Shown: piece by piece, positions 32,747-39,237 of the stretch | Numbering within the stretch: position 1 is the stretch's first letter | Layout: every line of letters begins with the position of its first letter | Assembly: GCA_016190145.1 (NCBI GenBank) | Contig: JACPRD010000132.1 | Location: forward strand, 1 to 48,154 | From: Planctomycetota bacterium | GTDB lineage: Bacteria; Planctomycetota; MHYJ01; WSZJ01 | Direction of reading: 5' to 3' | Length of the DNA stretch: 48,154 bases | Translations under genes and position numbers: made by a program | The notes under the pieces: model-generated | The model's input: only the letters and a program-made list of their open reading frames with translations | The model's database searches: none | Told to the model about the DNA's origin: nothing

Positions 32747-33444
32747 AACTTCTTGTGCATTTCGAGGAGCCGCTTCAGCTCCTCGATCGGCTTCGCGTGG
32801 TCTTCGACGCGGATGTCGATCCAGCGGTCGTTGAAGCCCGCGTAGCCGCCTTTCTCGCGCACGACGAGGAGGGCGGCGGACTGCATGCCGCGCTTGTCGC
32901 CGCCTTTCGACTGGGCGGCCTCGAGCGCGGCGACGAGGCGGTCGCCGAGCTCGCCCTTCGACTCGAGCCACGACTTCTCCATGGCGGTGACGACGTCCTC
33001 GCCGGCGAGGATGTTGCCCTGCACGGCGTAATTGTTGCCGTTGCGGCCGCCGGCGAACGCGAAGCAGCCCTTCCCCGTGAACGAGGCCGAGCGGCCTTTG
33101 GCGTCGACGATGCCGGACTGTCGGGAGTCGGCCTCCTTGTCGTCGCCGGTGAGGGCCTTCAGGGTTTCTTCGGGCGACTTACCGCTGGCCAGGAGTTCGA
33201 GGCCGCGGGGGCCGTACGTGGTATTGGCGAAGGACTGCGTGGCGACGGCGCCAACGCCGGCTTTCGCCCAGGGGACGACGGAGCCGACGCCGAAGAATTT
33301 CGACTGGACGGCGATGCCGAGGTCGCCGGTTTCGGGGTCGCGCGCGACGATGGAGAAGGTCGCGACGACGCGGGGGGCGGGGTCCGTCGGGGGAGGGGGG
33401 CAGAGGAGGACGGCGAGGGCGGCGAGGATCGGGAGGATGCGCAT
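32731..33444 (-). CDS. DUF1028 family Ntn-hydrolase-like secreted protein
   Basis: A 237-aa protein. A signal peptide (MRILPILAALAVLLCPPPP) is followed by the DUF1028 start VVATFSIVARDPETGDLGIAVQSKFFGVGSVVPWA and AGVGAVATQSFANTTYG. This family has the Ntn-hydrolase fold, and its members are often annotated as gamma-glutamyltransferase-like or penicillin-acylase-like hydrolases; activity is mostly unproven. The start was set at ATG 33444 because it opens the signal peptide. A much longer upstream extension on this strand is antisense read-through of the porin gene. It is divergent from the porin and shares about 130 bp of promoter region with it. Confidence 0.85.
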   Translation of the reverse strand: MRILPILAALAVLLCPPPPTDPAPRVVATFSIVARDPETGDLGIAVQSKFFGVGSVVPWAKAGVGAVATQSFANTTYGPRGLELLASGKSPEETLKALTGDDKEADSRQSGIVDAKGRSASFTGKGCFAFAGGRNGNNYAVQGNILAGEDVVTAMEKSWLESKGELGDRLVAALEAAQSKGGDKRGMQSAALLVVREKGGYAGFNDRWIDIRVEDHAKPIEELKRLLEMHKKFYPRK

Positions 33445-33500
33445 GGGGGGCGTTTTCTCCGATGGAGGGACCCGGAATGTATCGCGATAACCGATGAGCA

Positions 33501-33515
33501 GGATAGTTTCTATCC
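33501..33515. promoter_or_regulatory. Perfect short palindrome in divergent promoter
   Basis: GGATAG-TTT-CTATCC is a perfect 6-bp inverted repeat around three bases, between the DUF1028 gene (starts 33444, minus) and the porin (starts 33574, plus). It could bind a dimeric repressor such as an Rrf2-, Fur- or MarR-type factor. None is encoded nearby. Confidence 0.4.
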
Positions 33516-33573
33516 CAATATCATTCCGCGGTTCAAGTTCCGCATCATCTTCACATTTTCCAGGAGGGGAACC

Positions 33574-34896
33574 ATGAAACACCTGTGGGCCGTCGCCCTC
33601 GCCGCGCTGGCGGGAACCGCCGCGGCGCAGACGCCGGCCGAGAAGCGCATCGAGGAACTCGAGAGGCGCGTCCAGCAGCTCGAGGCCGAAAAGAAAACAC
33701 CGGCGGGCGAAACCGCCGGGAACCCCGCCGACACCCCGACCTGGAAGGACCTCGTCTCCCTCGGCGGCCACCTCAAGTGGTACGGCTTCCTCCGCCTCGA
33801 CATGCACTACACCGACAGCGCCTTCGACGACCCGCGCTTCCCCACCTTCGTCCGCTCCGAAGACGGATCCACTGCCGTCGCCGGCGTGACCGCCGACGAA
33901 CGCGACGACGACAACTTCGTCGCCTCCGCCCGCCTCACCCGCCTCGGCTTCGACCTCGACGCGGGCAGGATCGAGTTGCTGGGCGACGCGGCCGCGACGG
34001 GGAAATTCGAAATCGACTTCTTCGCGCTGCCGAGTTCCGAAAGCCGCGCCGTGCCCCGCATGCGTCACGCGTACGGAAAGGTCGGCTGGGACTGGCTGTA
34101 CATCCTGTTCGGGCAGACCTCCGACGTCGTCTCGCCGCTCTGGCCCAGCCTGAACCCCGACGGCGTGATGTGGAACTGGGGCAACACCGGCGACCGGCGC
34201 CCGCAGCTCCGCATCTGCTCGGAGCCGAAACTCGGCGACCGCCTGAAGCTCACCATCCAGACCATGGCGGGACAGCAGGGCGCCATCCGCAACGCGGACA
34301 CGGACGCCCTCGGCGTGCGCGATGGCGACGACCCGGGATGGCCCGAACTCCAGGGACGATTCGCCATCGGCTGGCAGCACTGGGTCGAAAAGAAATGGGT
34401 CACCCTCGGATTCAGCGCCATGTACGGCGCGGAAGAAATCGACGGTGCCGGCGTCGATGGCAAAAACCACTTCGATACCTGGCTGTACTGCGTCGACCTC
34501 GATTTCCCCATCTTCGAGACGGCCTCCGGCTTCTCCCTCTCGCTCAAGGGCGAATGGTGGGAAGGCATCAACCTCGCCGACATCCGCGGCGGCATCGGGC
34601 AGGGCATCAACGCCGTCAGCGGCCAGGAAATCCGGTCGAGCGGCGGGTTCGTGGAATTGAAAGTGGCGCCGGTGAAGTGGTGGGCGGTCACGACCGGTTA
34701 CACCCGGGACGATCCGGAGGACCACGAGTTCTCCATCGGGATGCGGGAGAAGAACGAGGTCTGGTACGTGATGACCACGTTCATGTTCTCTCCCTTCACC
34801 ATGTCCATCGACTTCAGCCACTGGCGGACGGAATTCGAGGAACTGACGTCGGGGACGGCCAACCGCGTAACGCTCTGGTTCCAGCTTTCTTTCTAG
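33574..34896 (+). CDS. Outer-membrane beta-barrel porin
   Basis: A 440-aa protein. The signal peptide (1-19, cut near AAA-QT) is followed by a short coiled coil (EKRIEELERRVQQLEAEKK), then a barrel of alternating amphipathic strands with Trp/Tyr girdles and a terminal NRVTLWFQLSF. C-terminal Phe is the BAM insertion signal of Gram-negative porins. The coiled coil before the barrel resembles trimeric porins in which it reaches peptidoglycan or the periplasm. Acidic DERDDDN loops are present. AGGAGGGG precedes ATG 33574. It is followed by the zinc-ribbon/TusA and DsrE genes on the same strand, so a role in uptake linked to sulfur chemistry is possible but unproven. Confidence 0.83.
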   Translation: MKHLWAVALAALAGTAAAQTPAEKRIEELERRVQQLEAEKKTPAGETAGNPADTPTWKDLVSLGGHLKWYGFLRLDMHYTDSAFDDPRFPTFVRSEDGSTAVAGVTADERDDDNFVASARLTRLGFDLDAGRIELLGDAAATGKFEIDFFALPSSESRAVPRMRHAYGKVGWDWLYILFGQTSDVVSPLWPSLNPDGVMWNWGNTGDRRPQLRICSEPKLGDRLKLTIQTMAGQQGAIRNADTDALGVRDGDDPGWPELQGRFAIGWQHWVEKKWVTLGFSAMYGAEEIDGAGVDGKNHFDTWLYCVDLDFPIFETASGFSLSLKGEWWEGINLADIRGGIGQGINAVSGQEIRSSGGFVELKVAPVKWWAVTTGYTRDDPEDHEFSIGMREKNEVWYVMTTFMFSPFTMSIDFSHWRTEFEELTSGTANRVTLWFQLSF

Positions 34897-34918
34897 AAAC
34901 CACCGGAAGGATGAACGC

Positions 34919-34978
34919 ATGAATGCCATGATGGGAGCGGCCGCGCTCGCGGCCGACCGGGCGCGGAGGCAGGCGTGA
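34919..34978 (+). CDS. Possible 19-aa micro-ORF coupled to the zinc-ribbon/TusA gene
   Basis: ATG 34919 with GGAAGG (34905-34910) eight bases upstream opens a 19-codon frame (MNAMMGAAALAADRARRQA) whose TGA overlaps the GTG start at 34975 as GTGA. The same 4-bp overlap is used between many real gene pairs in this window. It may act as a translational coupler for the weakly initiated gene that follows. Protein function is not suggested by composition. Confidence 0.3.
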   Translation: MNAMMGAAALAADRARRQA

Positions 34979-35583
34979 TCGACGAAAGGAAACTGGCGGC
35001 ACCCACGGACGGCTCGCCTGAGGCCGTGCGCCGGCTCGTCGCCGAAGTCCAGGCCCTCACGGCGCGGAAGTGCCGCCATTGCGGGTCGGCGCTCTGCGGA
35101 CACCAGGCGCTGTTCAGCCTGATGATGGGCTTCAAAGACGCACCGATCTGCGCACCCTGCCTCGCCGACTCTCTCGGTCTCGTCCTCGCCGGCATGCGGG
35201 ACGAGCTGCTCGCGCACGTCCGCCGCCGTCCGTGTTTTTCGGCGGGCTGGAAGTGGGCGTCGGAGAATGAGCGTGGAAACCCGGCCGAGCCGGAGTGCCT
35301 CTGGCGGGATGTGCCTGCGGCCGCGACGGCCGCTTCCCCCTCCGCCGGCTCCTCCGACGCCCCACCGCACGACGAAGACTGGGACGCGGGAGAGCTGGGC
35401 TGTGGAGACCTCGTCCTGGAACTGCGGGGGCGCGTGATGGGGCTCCGTCCGGGGCAGGTCCTGCGCATCAACGCTCGCGACCCAGGCGCCCCGGAAGACC
35501 TGCCCAGCTGGTGCCGCCTGACGGGCCACGCGCTCGTCGCGGCGAAACATCCCCTCTACTGGATCCGTCGAAAGGAGAGCTGA
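34975..35583 (+). CDS. Zinc-ribbon protein fused to a TusA/SirA-like domain
   Basis: A 202-aa protein. The N-terminal module has Cys33, Cys36, Cys41 and His43 (CRHCGSALCGH), Cys59/Cys62 (CAPC) and Cys87, paralogous to the 88-aa protein at 32293. An Ala/Pro/Asp linker (112-135) leads to a TusA-like fold at 136-200: WDAGELGCGDLVLELRGRV, GQVLRINARDPGAPEDLPSWC and GHALVAAKHPLYWIRRK. TusA passes persulfide sulfur using the Cys of a CPxP motif. Here Cys143 is kept but the motif is CGDL, without either proline. GTG 34975 is the start. DsrE follows 2 bp after the stop, strengthening a sulfur-relay reading. Confidence 0.75.
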   Translation: MIDERKLAAPTDGSPEAVRRLVAEVQALTARKCRHCGSALCGHQALFSLMMGFKDAPICAPCLADSLGLVLAGMRDELLAHVRRRPCFSAGWKWASENERGNPAEPECLWRDVPAAATAASPSAGSSDAPPHDEDWDAGELGCGDLVLELRGRVMGLRPGQVLRINARDPGAPEDLPSWCRLTGHALVAAKHPLYWIRRKES

Positions 35584-35585
35584 AC

Positions 35586-35948
35586 ATGCCCGGAAAATTC
35601 TGCGTCTGCCTGACCTGCTCGAAGGACAACACCGACAAGGCCACCGTCGCGTTCGTCGTCGCAAACGCCGCCGTCGCTTCCGACAAGGAGACCCTCGTCT
35701 TCCTGAGCATCGAGGGCGTGCGGCTGTCGCAGAAGGGTTTCGCGGACGACATTCACGAGACGGGGTTCGATCCGCTGAAGAGCCTGATAGAGAAGTTCGT
35801 GAAGGCGGGCGGGAAGATCTGGGTGTGTTCGCCGTGTTTCAAGAAGCGCAACCTGGTCGAGGGGAACCTGATCGAGGGGGCGACGATCGCGGGCGGTGCG
35901 AAGCTCGTGGAGTTCCTGGGGGCGGGCAGTCCGAGCGTGAGTTACTAA
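35586..35948 (+). CDS. DsrE/peroxiredoxin-like sulfur-relay protein
   Basis: A 120-aa DsrE-superfamily protein. It has the Rossmann-like alternation (TVAFVVANAAVAS, KETLVFLSIEGVRL, GGKIWVCSPCFKKR). WVCSPC matches the conserved Cys region of DsrE-family peroxiredoxin-like proteins. Two further cysteines occur at the N-terminus (CVCLTC). Family members carry persulfides between sulfurtransferases such as TusA. It follows the zinc-ribbon/TusA gene by 2 bp and is probably co-translated. ATG 35586 lies after AAAGGAGAGCTGAAC. A strong hairpin at 35971-36000 follows the gene. Confidence 0.85.
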   Translation: MPGKFCVCLTCSKDNTDKATVAFVVANAAVASDKETLVFLSIEGVRLSQKGFADDIHETGFDPLKSLIEKFVKAGGKIWVCSPCFKKRNLVEGNLIEGATIAGGAKLVEFLGAGSPSVSY

Positions 35949-35970
35949 GCCGGGTGGAGGCGAGTCTCGA

Positions 35971-36000
35971 CGGCGGAGATCCCGGCTGCGGGAGCCGCCG
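35971..36000 (+). terminator. GC-rich hairpin after the DsrE gene
   Basis: CGGCGG (35971-35976) pairs with CCGCCG (35995-36000), and inside it TCCCG pairs with CGGGA around GCTG. No T-tract follows, so termination would have to be Rho-assisted. It also lies 9 bp before the tRNA-like element and could be a processing signal for it. Confidence 0.5.
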
Positions 36001-36009
36001 GTCCGTCGC

Positions 36010-36099
36010 GGCCGGTGGAGGGAACGGGGTTCCCCGCGGACTGCAAACCCGTCGGGCGCCGCCGCGCGGCGCTGCTGGGTTCGACTCCCAGGCCGGTCT
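36010..36099 (+). tRNA. tRNA-like gene with long variable arm and GCA anticodon
   Basis: A 90-nt cloverleaf can be drawn. The acceptor is 7 bp (36010-36016 with 36092-36098, two G-U pairs). The D-arm is GGGAAC/GTTCCC with loop GGG (36020-36034). The anticodon arm is GCGGA-CTGCAAA-CCCGT (36036-36052, one A-C mismatch) with anticodon GCA (36043-36045). The variable arm is a perfect 7-bp stem (36056-36062 with 36066-36072). The T-arm CTGGG-TTCGACT-CCCAG (36075-36091) is perfect. CCA is not encoded. Cys tRNAs have short variable loops; a long arm with a 6-bp D-stem is like tRNA-Sec or allo-tRNAs, some of which carry GCA. The weak acceptor and T at the discriminator leave a pseudogene possible. 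Confidence 0.45.
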
Positions 36100-36232
36100 T
36101 CGAGTACGCGGGATGCGCGTGCTCCGGCGGCGGCGCACGGCCTTTCGCGCGCAGCCTTCGCCGGAATTCCGGGCCTGCCCCGGACGGCGGCGATAGGATG
36201 CGCACCTCTTCCCATTAACTCCGGAGACTCCC

Positions 36233-37666
36233 ATGCGCATCCTCGCCCTGGCCGCGGCCTTTTTCGCCCTTCTCGCCCCCGCCGTCCGCGCGGAGGACGA
36301 CGCCGAGACCCGCAAGAAAGCCCTCGAACTCATCGAGGAGCTCGCGACGGGATCGGACTGGCAGAAGCGGCAGAAGCTGGTGATTTCCCTGCGGAGGGCG
36401 CCGGGCGCGGTCGGGATCCTGATCGAGGAGTGCTGCGCGCGGGGGGACCTGTCGGAGAAGGGCTGGCAGCTGGCCGGAGGCCTGCAGCCGGTCCTGGAGG
36501 CGCGGCGGGCGGAAGCGGTCGAGCCCATCCGCAAGCTGCTCAAGGAGGCCGACGACAACAAGGCGCGGTTCGGGGTCCTGATCTGCGAGCAGGCAGGTCT
36601 CGTGGGCCCGATGGCGGCGGACCTGATCGCGCTTTTCCCGCGTCAGGACTCCGGGGTCGGTTCGCAGGCGATCAGCGTATTCGGGACCTGCCGCGACCCG
36701 CGGGCGGTGGAGCTGCTCGTCGCGGAGACGGGCAAGGGCGGCGTGGCGATGCGGGCCGCGGTGTCGGCGCTCGCGTACACCGGCGCCGAGGCCGCCCGCG
36801 AGACGCTTCGGAAGATCGCCTCCGACACGAACGTCGACGGCGACGTGCGGTCGAACGCGCTCAACGGACTGTCGCGCAATCCGGCGGCCGCCGATGTCGA
36901 GCTCGCCGTCACGCTTCTCAAGACGGGCGACGACAACATGATCGGCGCCGCCGTCAATCTGCTTCTGGAGAACCGCATCGCGGCGCCGGTCGACGTCCTG
37001 AAGGCGGCGAAGAAGGAGGGGAACAACTGGCTGAACGACCCGATCGACCGGCTGCTGTCGCTGGCGGGGGACCTGGATGCGGCGAAGCAATGCCTGCGGA
37101 AGGCGAAGGGCGGGCAGGCGTACGAGAAGGGGGAGTGGTACGTCGCGGCGGGGAGGTCGGGGCGGAAGGAGCTGAAGGACGACCTCGAAAAGGCATTCGG
37201 GAGCGAGACGGACGACAACGTGCGGTTTGCGGTTCTGACCGCCATTGGCGAACTCGGAGACCCGGCATCGATCGACCTGATCGCGAAGTACCTGACGCAT
37301 CCCGATCTGGGCTGGCAGGCCATGCGGGCGATGTGTGCCCTGGCGCGCCGCACGCCCGAGTCGCTCGACGCGGTGCTCGACCGCATCGTGGACCTGACGG
37401 GAGTCGCGACCATGGGAATCGACTCATTCCACTACCAGTACCTGGAGAAGCCGACGGCGGCGGACCGCGTCCGGCTGATCGAGGCCTACCTCAAGCTCCT
37501 CGACCGCATGCAGGAGCGCCCCCGCATCCGCGGCCTCGTCCTCTCGGCGCTCACCGACATGACCCGGCCGGATTTCGGGCAATCCGAGGAAGCGGTGGGG
37601 AAATGGAAGAGCTGGTGGGCGGAGAACAAGGAAGCGTTCGGGAAGAGGCCGCCGAAAGGGCAGTAG
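36233..37666 (+). CDS. Secreted HEAT-repeat protein
   Basis: A 477-aa protein with a signal peptide (1-20, cut near VRA-ED) followed by an all-helical body of HEAT/PBS-lyase-like repeats. Examples are ADVELAVTLLKTGDDNMIGAAVNLLLE, DDNVRFAVLTAIGELGDPAS and GWQAMRAMCALAR. It ends in a Trp/Lys-rich helix (EAVGKWKSWWAENKEAF). No catalytic motif is visible, so it is probably a periplasmic scaffold. TAGGAT (36194-36199) is a possible -10 and CCGGAG lies 10 bases before ATG. A similar repeat architecture recurs in the lipoprotein at 40047 and in the tail of the 22706 hydrolase. Confidence 0.8.
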   Translation: MRILALAAAFFALLAPAVRAEDDAETRKKALELIEELATGSDWQKRQKLVISLRRAPGAVGILIEECCARGDLSEKGWQLAGGLQPVLEARRAEAVEPIRKLLKEADDNKARFGVLICEQAGLVGPMAADLIALFPRQDSGVGSQAISVFGTCRDPRAVELLVAETGKGGVAMRAAVSALAYTGAEAARETLRKIASDTNVDGDVRSNALNGLSRNPAAADVELAVTLLKTGDDNMIGAAVNLLLENRIAAPVDVLKAAKKEGNNWLNDPIDRLLSLAGDLDAAKQCLRKAKGGQAYEKGEWYVAAGRSGRKELKDDLEKAFGSETDDNVRFAVLTAIGELGDPASIDLIAKYLTHPDLGWQAMRAMCALARRTPESLDAVLDRIVDLTGVATMGIDSFHYQYLEKPTAADRVRLIEAYLKLLDRMQERPRIRGLVLSALTDMTRPDFGQSEEAVGKWKSWWAENKEAFGKRPPKGQ

Positions 37667-37735
37667 CGGATCGGGGGGTGGATCGGCCTGCGGCGGTAGT
37701 GTGTCCCCCGCGCGGCAGTGAGCCTGGCGCGAGGG

Positions 37736-37766
37736 AGCCATAAGCCATAAGCCAGAAGCCATAAGC
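37736..37766 (+). repeat. Heptanucleotide tandem repeat (AAGCCAT)
   Basis: About four units of AAGCCAT/AAGCCAG follow one another in the spacer between the HEAT-repeat gene and queF. This is the third heptanucleotide repeat type in the window. Confidence 0.85.
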
Positions 37767-37841
37767 GGATGCCGGGCGGAGGCGCTCGCGAAAGCAACGC
37801 GCCTCGGGCTGAGGTCGGTCGTCCGCGCCGGCCCAAACTGC

Positions 37842-38210
37842 CTACGGCTTCTTGCCTTCCTCCGGGTAGGCAGCGCTGATGGTGGTCTGGATCCCGCCGC
37901 GGACGTTGAACCGGCCGACGACGCTCATCCGGCGCGGCGCTACCGCCTTTACCAGGTCGTCCAGGATCCGGTTGACCACCGCTTCGTGAAACGCCCCCTC
38001 GTTCCGATACGACCACAGGTACGTCTTGAGCGACTTCAGCTCGAAGCACAGCTTTCCGGGGACGTACTCGATTTCGAGCGTCGCGAAATCCGGCTGGCCG
38101 GTCATCGGGCAGACGCAGGTGAATTCGTGAGTCTCGCAGCGGATCACGTAGTCGCGGCCCGGCTTCGGGTTCGGGAAGGTCTCGATCCGCTTCGAGGGCT
38201 TGAGGGGCAC
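37842..38210 (-). CDS. queF: NADPH-dependent 7-cyano-7-deazaguanine reductase QueF
   Basis: A 122-aa short-form (unimodular) QueF that reduces preQ0 to preQ1 in queuosine synthesis. Catalytic Cys34 sits in [12 protein letters not shown]. The QueF signature [24 protein letters not shown] gives the NADPH-binding and substrate Glu/His residues. GTG 38210 starts 4 bp after the fabI stop, so it is translated from the fabI mRNA. QueE, two steps earlier in the pathway, is divergent from this pair. Confidence 0.96.
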   Translation of the reverse strand: MPLKPSKRIETFPNPKPGRDYVIRCETHEFTCVCPMTGQPDFATLEIEYVPGKLCFELKSLKTYLWSYRNEGAFHEAVVNRILDDLVKAVAPRRMSVVGRFNVRGGIQTTISAAYPEEGKKP

Positions 38211-38214
38211 GATT

Positions 38215-38985
38215 TCAGATGCCGACGATGTGGTAGCCGCTGTCGACGTAGATCACCTGGCCGGTCACGCCGCGCGAGAGGTCGCTCGCGAGGAAAGAGG
38301 CCGTGTCGCCGACCTGGCCCTGGTCGATGTTGCGGCGGAGCGGCGCGCGGTTTTCCACCTCCTCGAGCATGCGCGCGAACCCCGTGACGCCGGCGGCGGA
38401 GAGCGTCCGCACCGGGCCGGCGCTGATCGCGTTCACGCGGATGTTCTTCGGGCCGAGGTCCGCCGCGAGGTAGCGCGTCGACGCCTCGAGCGCCGCCTTC
38501 GCGACGCCCATGATGTTGTAGTTCGGCACCGCGCGCACCGCGCCGAGGAACGTCAGGCTCATCACGCTTCCGCCTCCCGCGCGGCCTTCCATGAGCGGCG
38601 CCATCGCCCGCGCGAGCGCGATGAGCGAGTAGGCCGAGACGTCGAGCGCGGTGTGCCAGCCCTCGAGCGGGACGTTTCGGAAGTCCCCCGCGAGGTCCTC
38701 GGTCCGCGCGAACGCCACGGCGTGCACGAGAATGTCGAGGCCGCCCCATTCCTTCAGCCTGCCCGCCAGCGCGCCGACCTGCCCGTCCACCATCACGTCG
38801 CACGCTTCGACGCGGGTGCCGGGAAGTGTCTCCGCGAGTTCCTTGACGTTCTTCTCGAGCCGCTCGTTCTGATACGTGAGGCACAGCTCCGCGCCCTCGC
38901 GCGCGAACGACTGAGCGATGCCCCAGGCGATGCTCCGCTTGTTCGCGACGCCGACGACGAGCGCCTTTTTACCCTTCAGAATCAC
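38215..38985 (-). CDS. fabI: Enoyl-[acyl-carrier-protein] reductase FabI
   Basis: A 256-aa SDR-fold NAD(P)H-dependent reductase, the last step of each fatty-acid elongation cycle. The FabI form of the cofactor motif is [13 protein letters not shown] (12-24), and the catalytic Tyr156-x6-Lys163 is in [19 protein letters not shown] (88-93) matches the FabI active-site strand. GTG 38985 follows AAAGGAGGCCAAC, a near-perfect ribosome binding site, which rules out the longer frame to 39165. It is co-transcribed with queF and divergent from queE. Confidence 0.95.
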   Translation of the reverse strand: MILKGKKALVVGVANKRSIAWGIAQSFAREGAELCLTYQNERLEKNVKELAETLPGTRVEACDVMVDGQVGALAGRLKEWGGLDILVHAVAFARTEDLAGDFRNVPLEGWHTALDVSAYSLIALARAMAPLMEGRAGGGSVMSLTFLGAVRAVPNYNIMGVAKAALEASTRYLAADLGPKNIRVNAISAGPVRTLSAAGVTGFARMLEEVENRAPLRRNIDQGQVGDTASFLASDLSRGVTGQVIYVDSGYHIVGI

Positions 38986-39009
38986 GTTGGCCTCCTTTGG
39001 GAAGGGCGG

Positions 39010-39037
39010 AGTATACCGGGAAGCGGAATTTTTTGAA
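39010..39037 (-). promoter_or_regulatory. Promoter for fabI-queF
   Basis: On the minus strand, TTCAAA (39037-39032) and TATACT (39015-39010) are separated by 16 bp. The expected start is about 18 bp before the GTG of fabI. The -10 is five of six matches to consensus. It overlaps no part of the rightward queE promoter at 39045-39073. Confidence 0.65.
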
Positions 39038-39044
39038 TTTCCTC

Positions 39045-39073
39045 TTGTATTCGGCGGCGGAAAAGACGATAGT
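39045..39073 (+). promoter_or_regulatory. Promoter for the queE leader RNA
   Basis: TTGTAT (39045-39050), a 17-bp spacer and GATAGT (39068-39073) form a sigma70-like promoter. The predicted start, about 39078-39081, coincides with the first base of the closing stem of the RNA that follows. Confidence 0.6.
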
Positions 39074-39077
39074 TCCT

Positions 39078-39218
39078 GTAGAGCCAGCTTTCGGGATGGA
39101 GAGAGCCGGGGAGACCCGGACGCCCTCAGTTCCTGACGGAGCAGTGGCAGCCGATATACGGGCAATCCCGAGGGGCTCTACTCAACAAGCGATCCGGCCT
39201 GCGAAGGCCGGTTTTTTT
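39078..39218 (+). ncRNA. Candidate structured leader RNA upstream of queE
   Basis: About 140 nt fold compactly. P1 is GTAGAGCC (39078-39085) with GGCTCTAC (39174-39181). P2 is TCGGGAT (39091-39097) with ATCCCGA (39165-39171). Inside lie a GNRA-capped hairpin CCGGG-GAGA-CCCGG (39106-39119), TCAG-TTC-CTGA (39126-39136) and CCG-ATATA-CGG. An intrinsic terminator follows and ends 19 bp before the queE ATG. Aptamer plus terminator before a biosynthetic gene suggests a transcriptional riboswitch, perhaps sensing a queuosine precursor, but it does not match preQ1-I, -II or -III layouts I know. A stand-alone sRNA is the alternative. Confidence 0.6.
39194..39218 (+). terminator. Intrinsic terminator just before queE
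   Basis: CCGGCCT (39194-39200) and AGGCCGG (39205-39211) form a perfect 7-bp stem around GCGA, followed by seven T residues (39212-39218). It lies between the leader RNA and the queE start, so queE expression needs read-through or anti-termination, or a promoter inside this stretch. Confidence 0.93.
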
Positions 39219-39237
39219 GTCGACATTTCGGGACGCC

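Noticed and set aside
33445-35664. Long N-terminal extension of the DUF1028 reading frame (to 35664, minus strand)
   Set aside because: It runs antisense through the porin and zinc-ribbon genes, and the signal peptide starts at 33444.
36010-36099. Ordinary tRNA-Ser or tRNA-Leu
   Set aside because: The variable arm fits, but the anticodon in the 7-nt loop is GCA, which neither family uses, and the D-arm is unlike theirs.
39078-39218. 6S RNA, small SRP RNA or glycine riboswitch
   Set aside because: No SRP apical GGAA loop, no large central bubble, and only a short GCCGA...GGGCAA resemblance to the glycine aptamer without its other conserved blocks.
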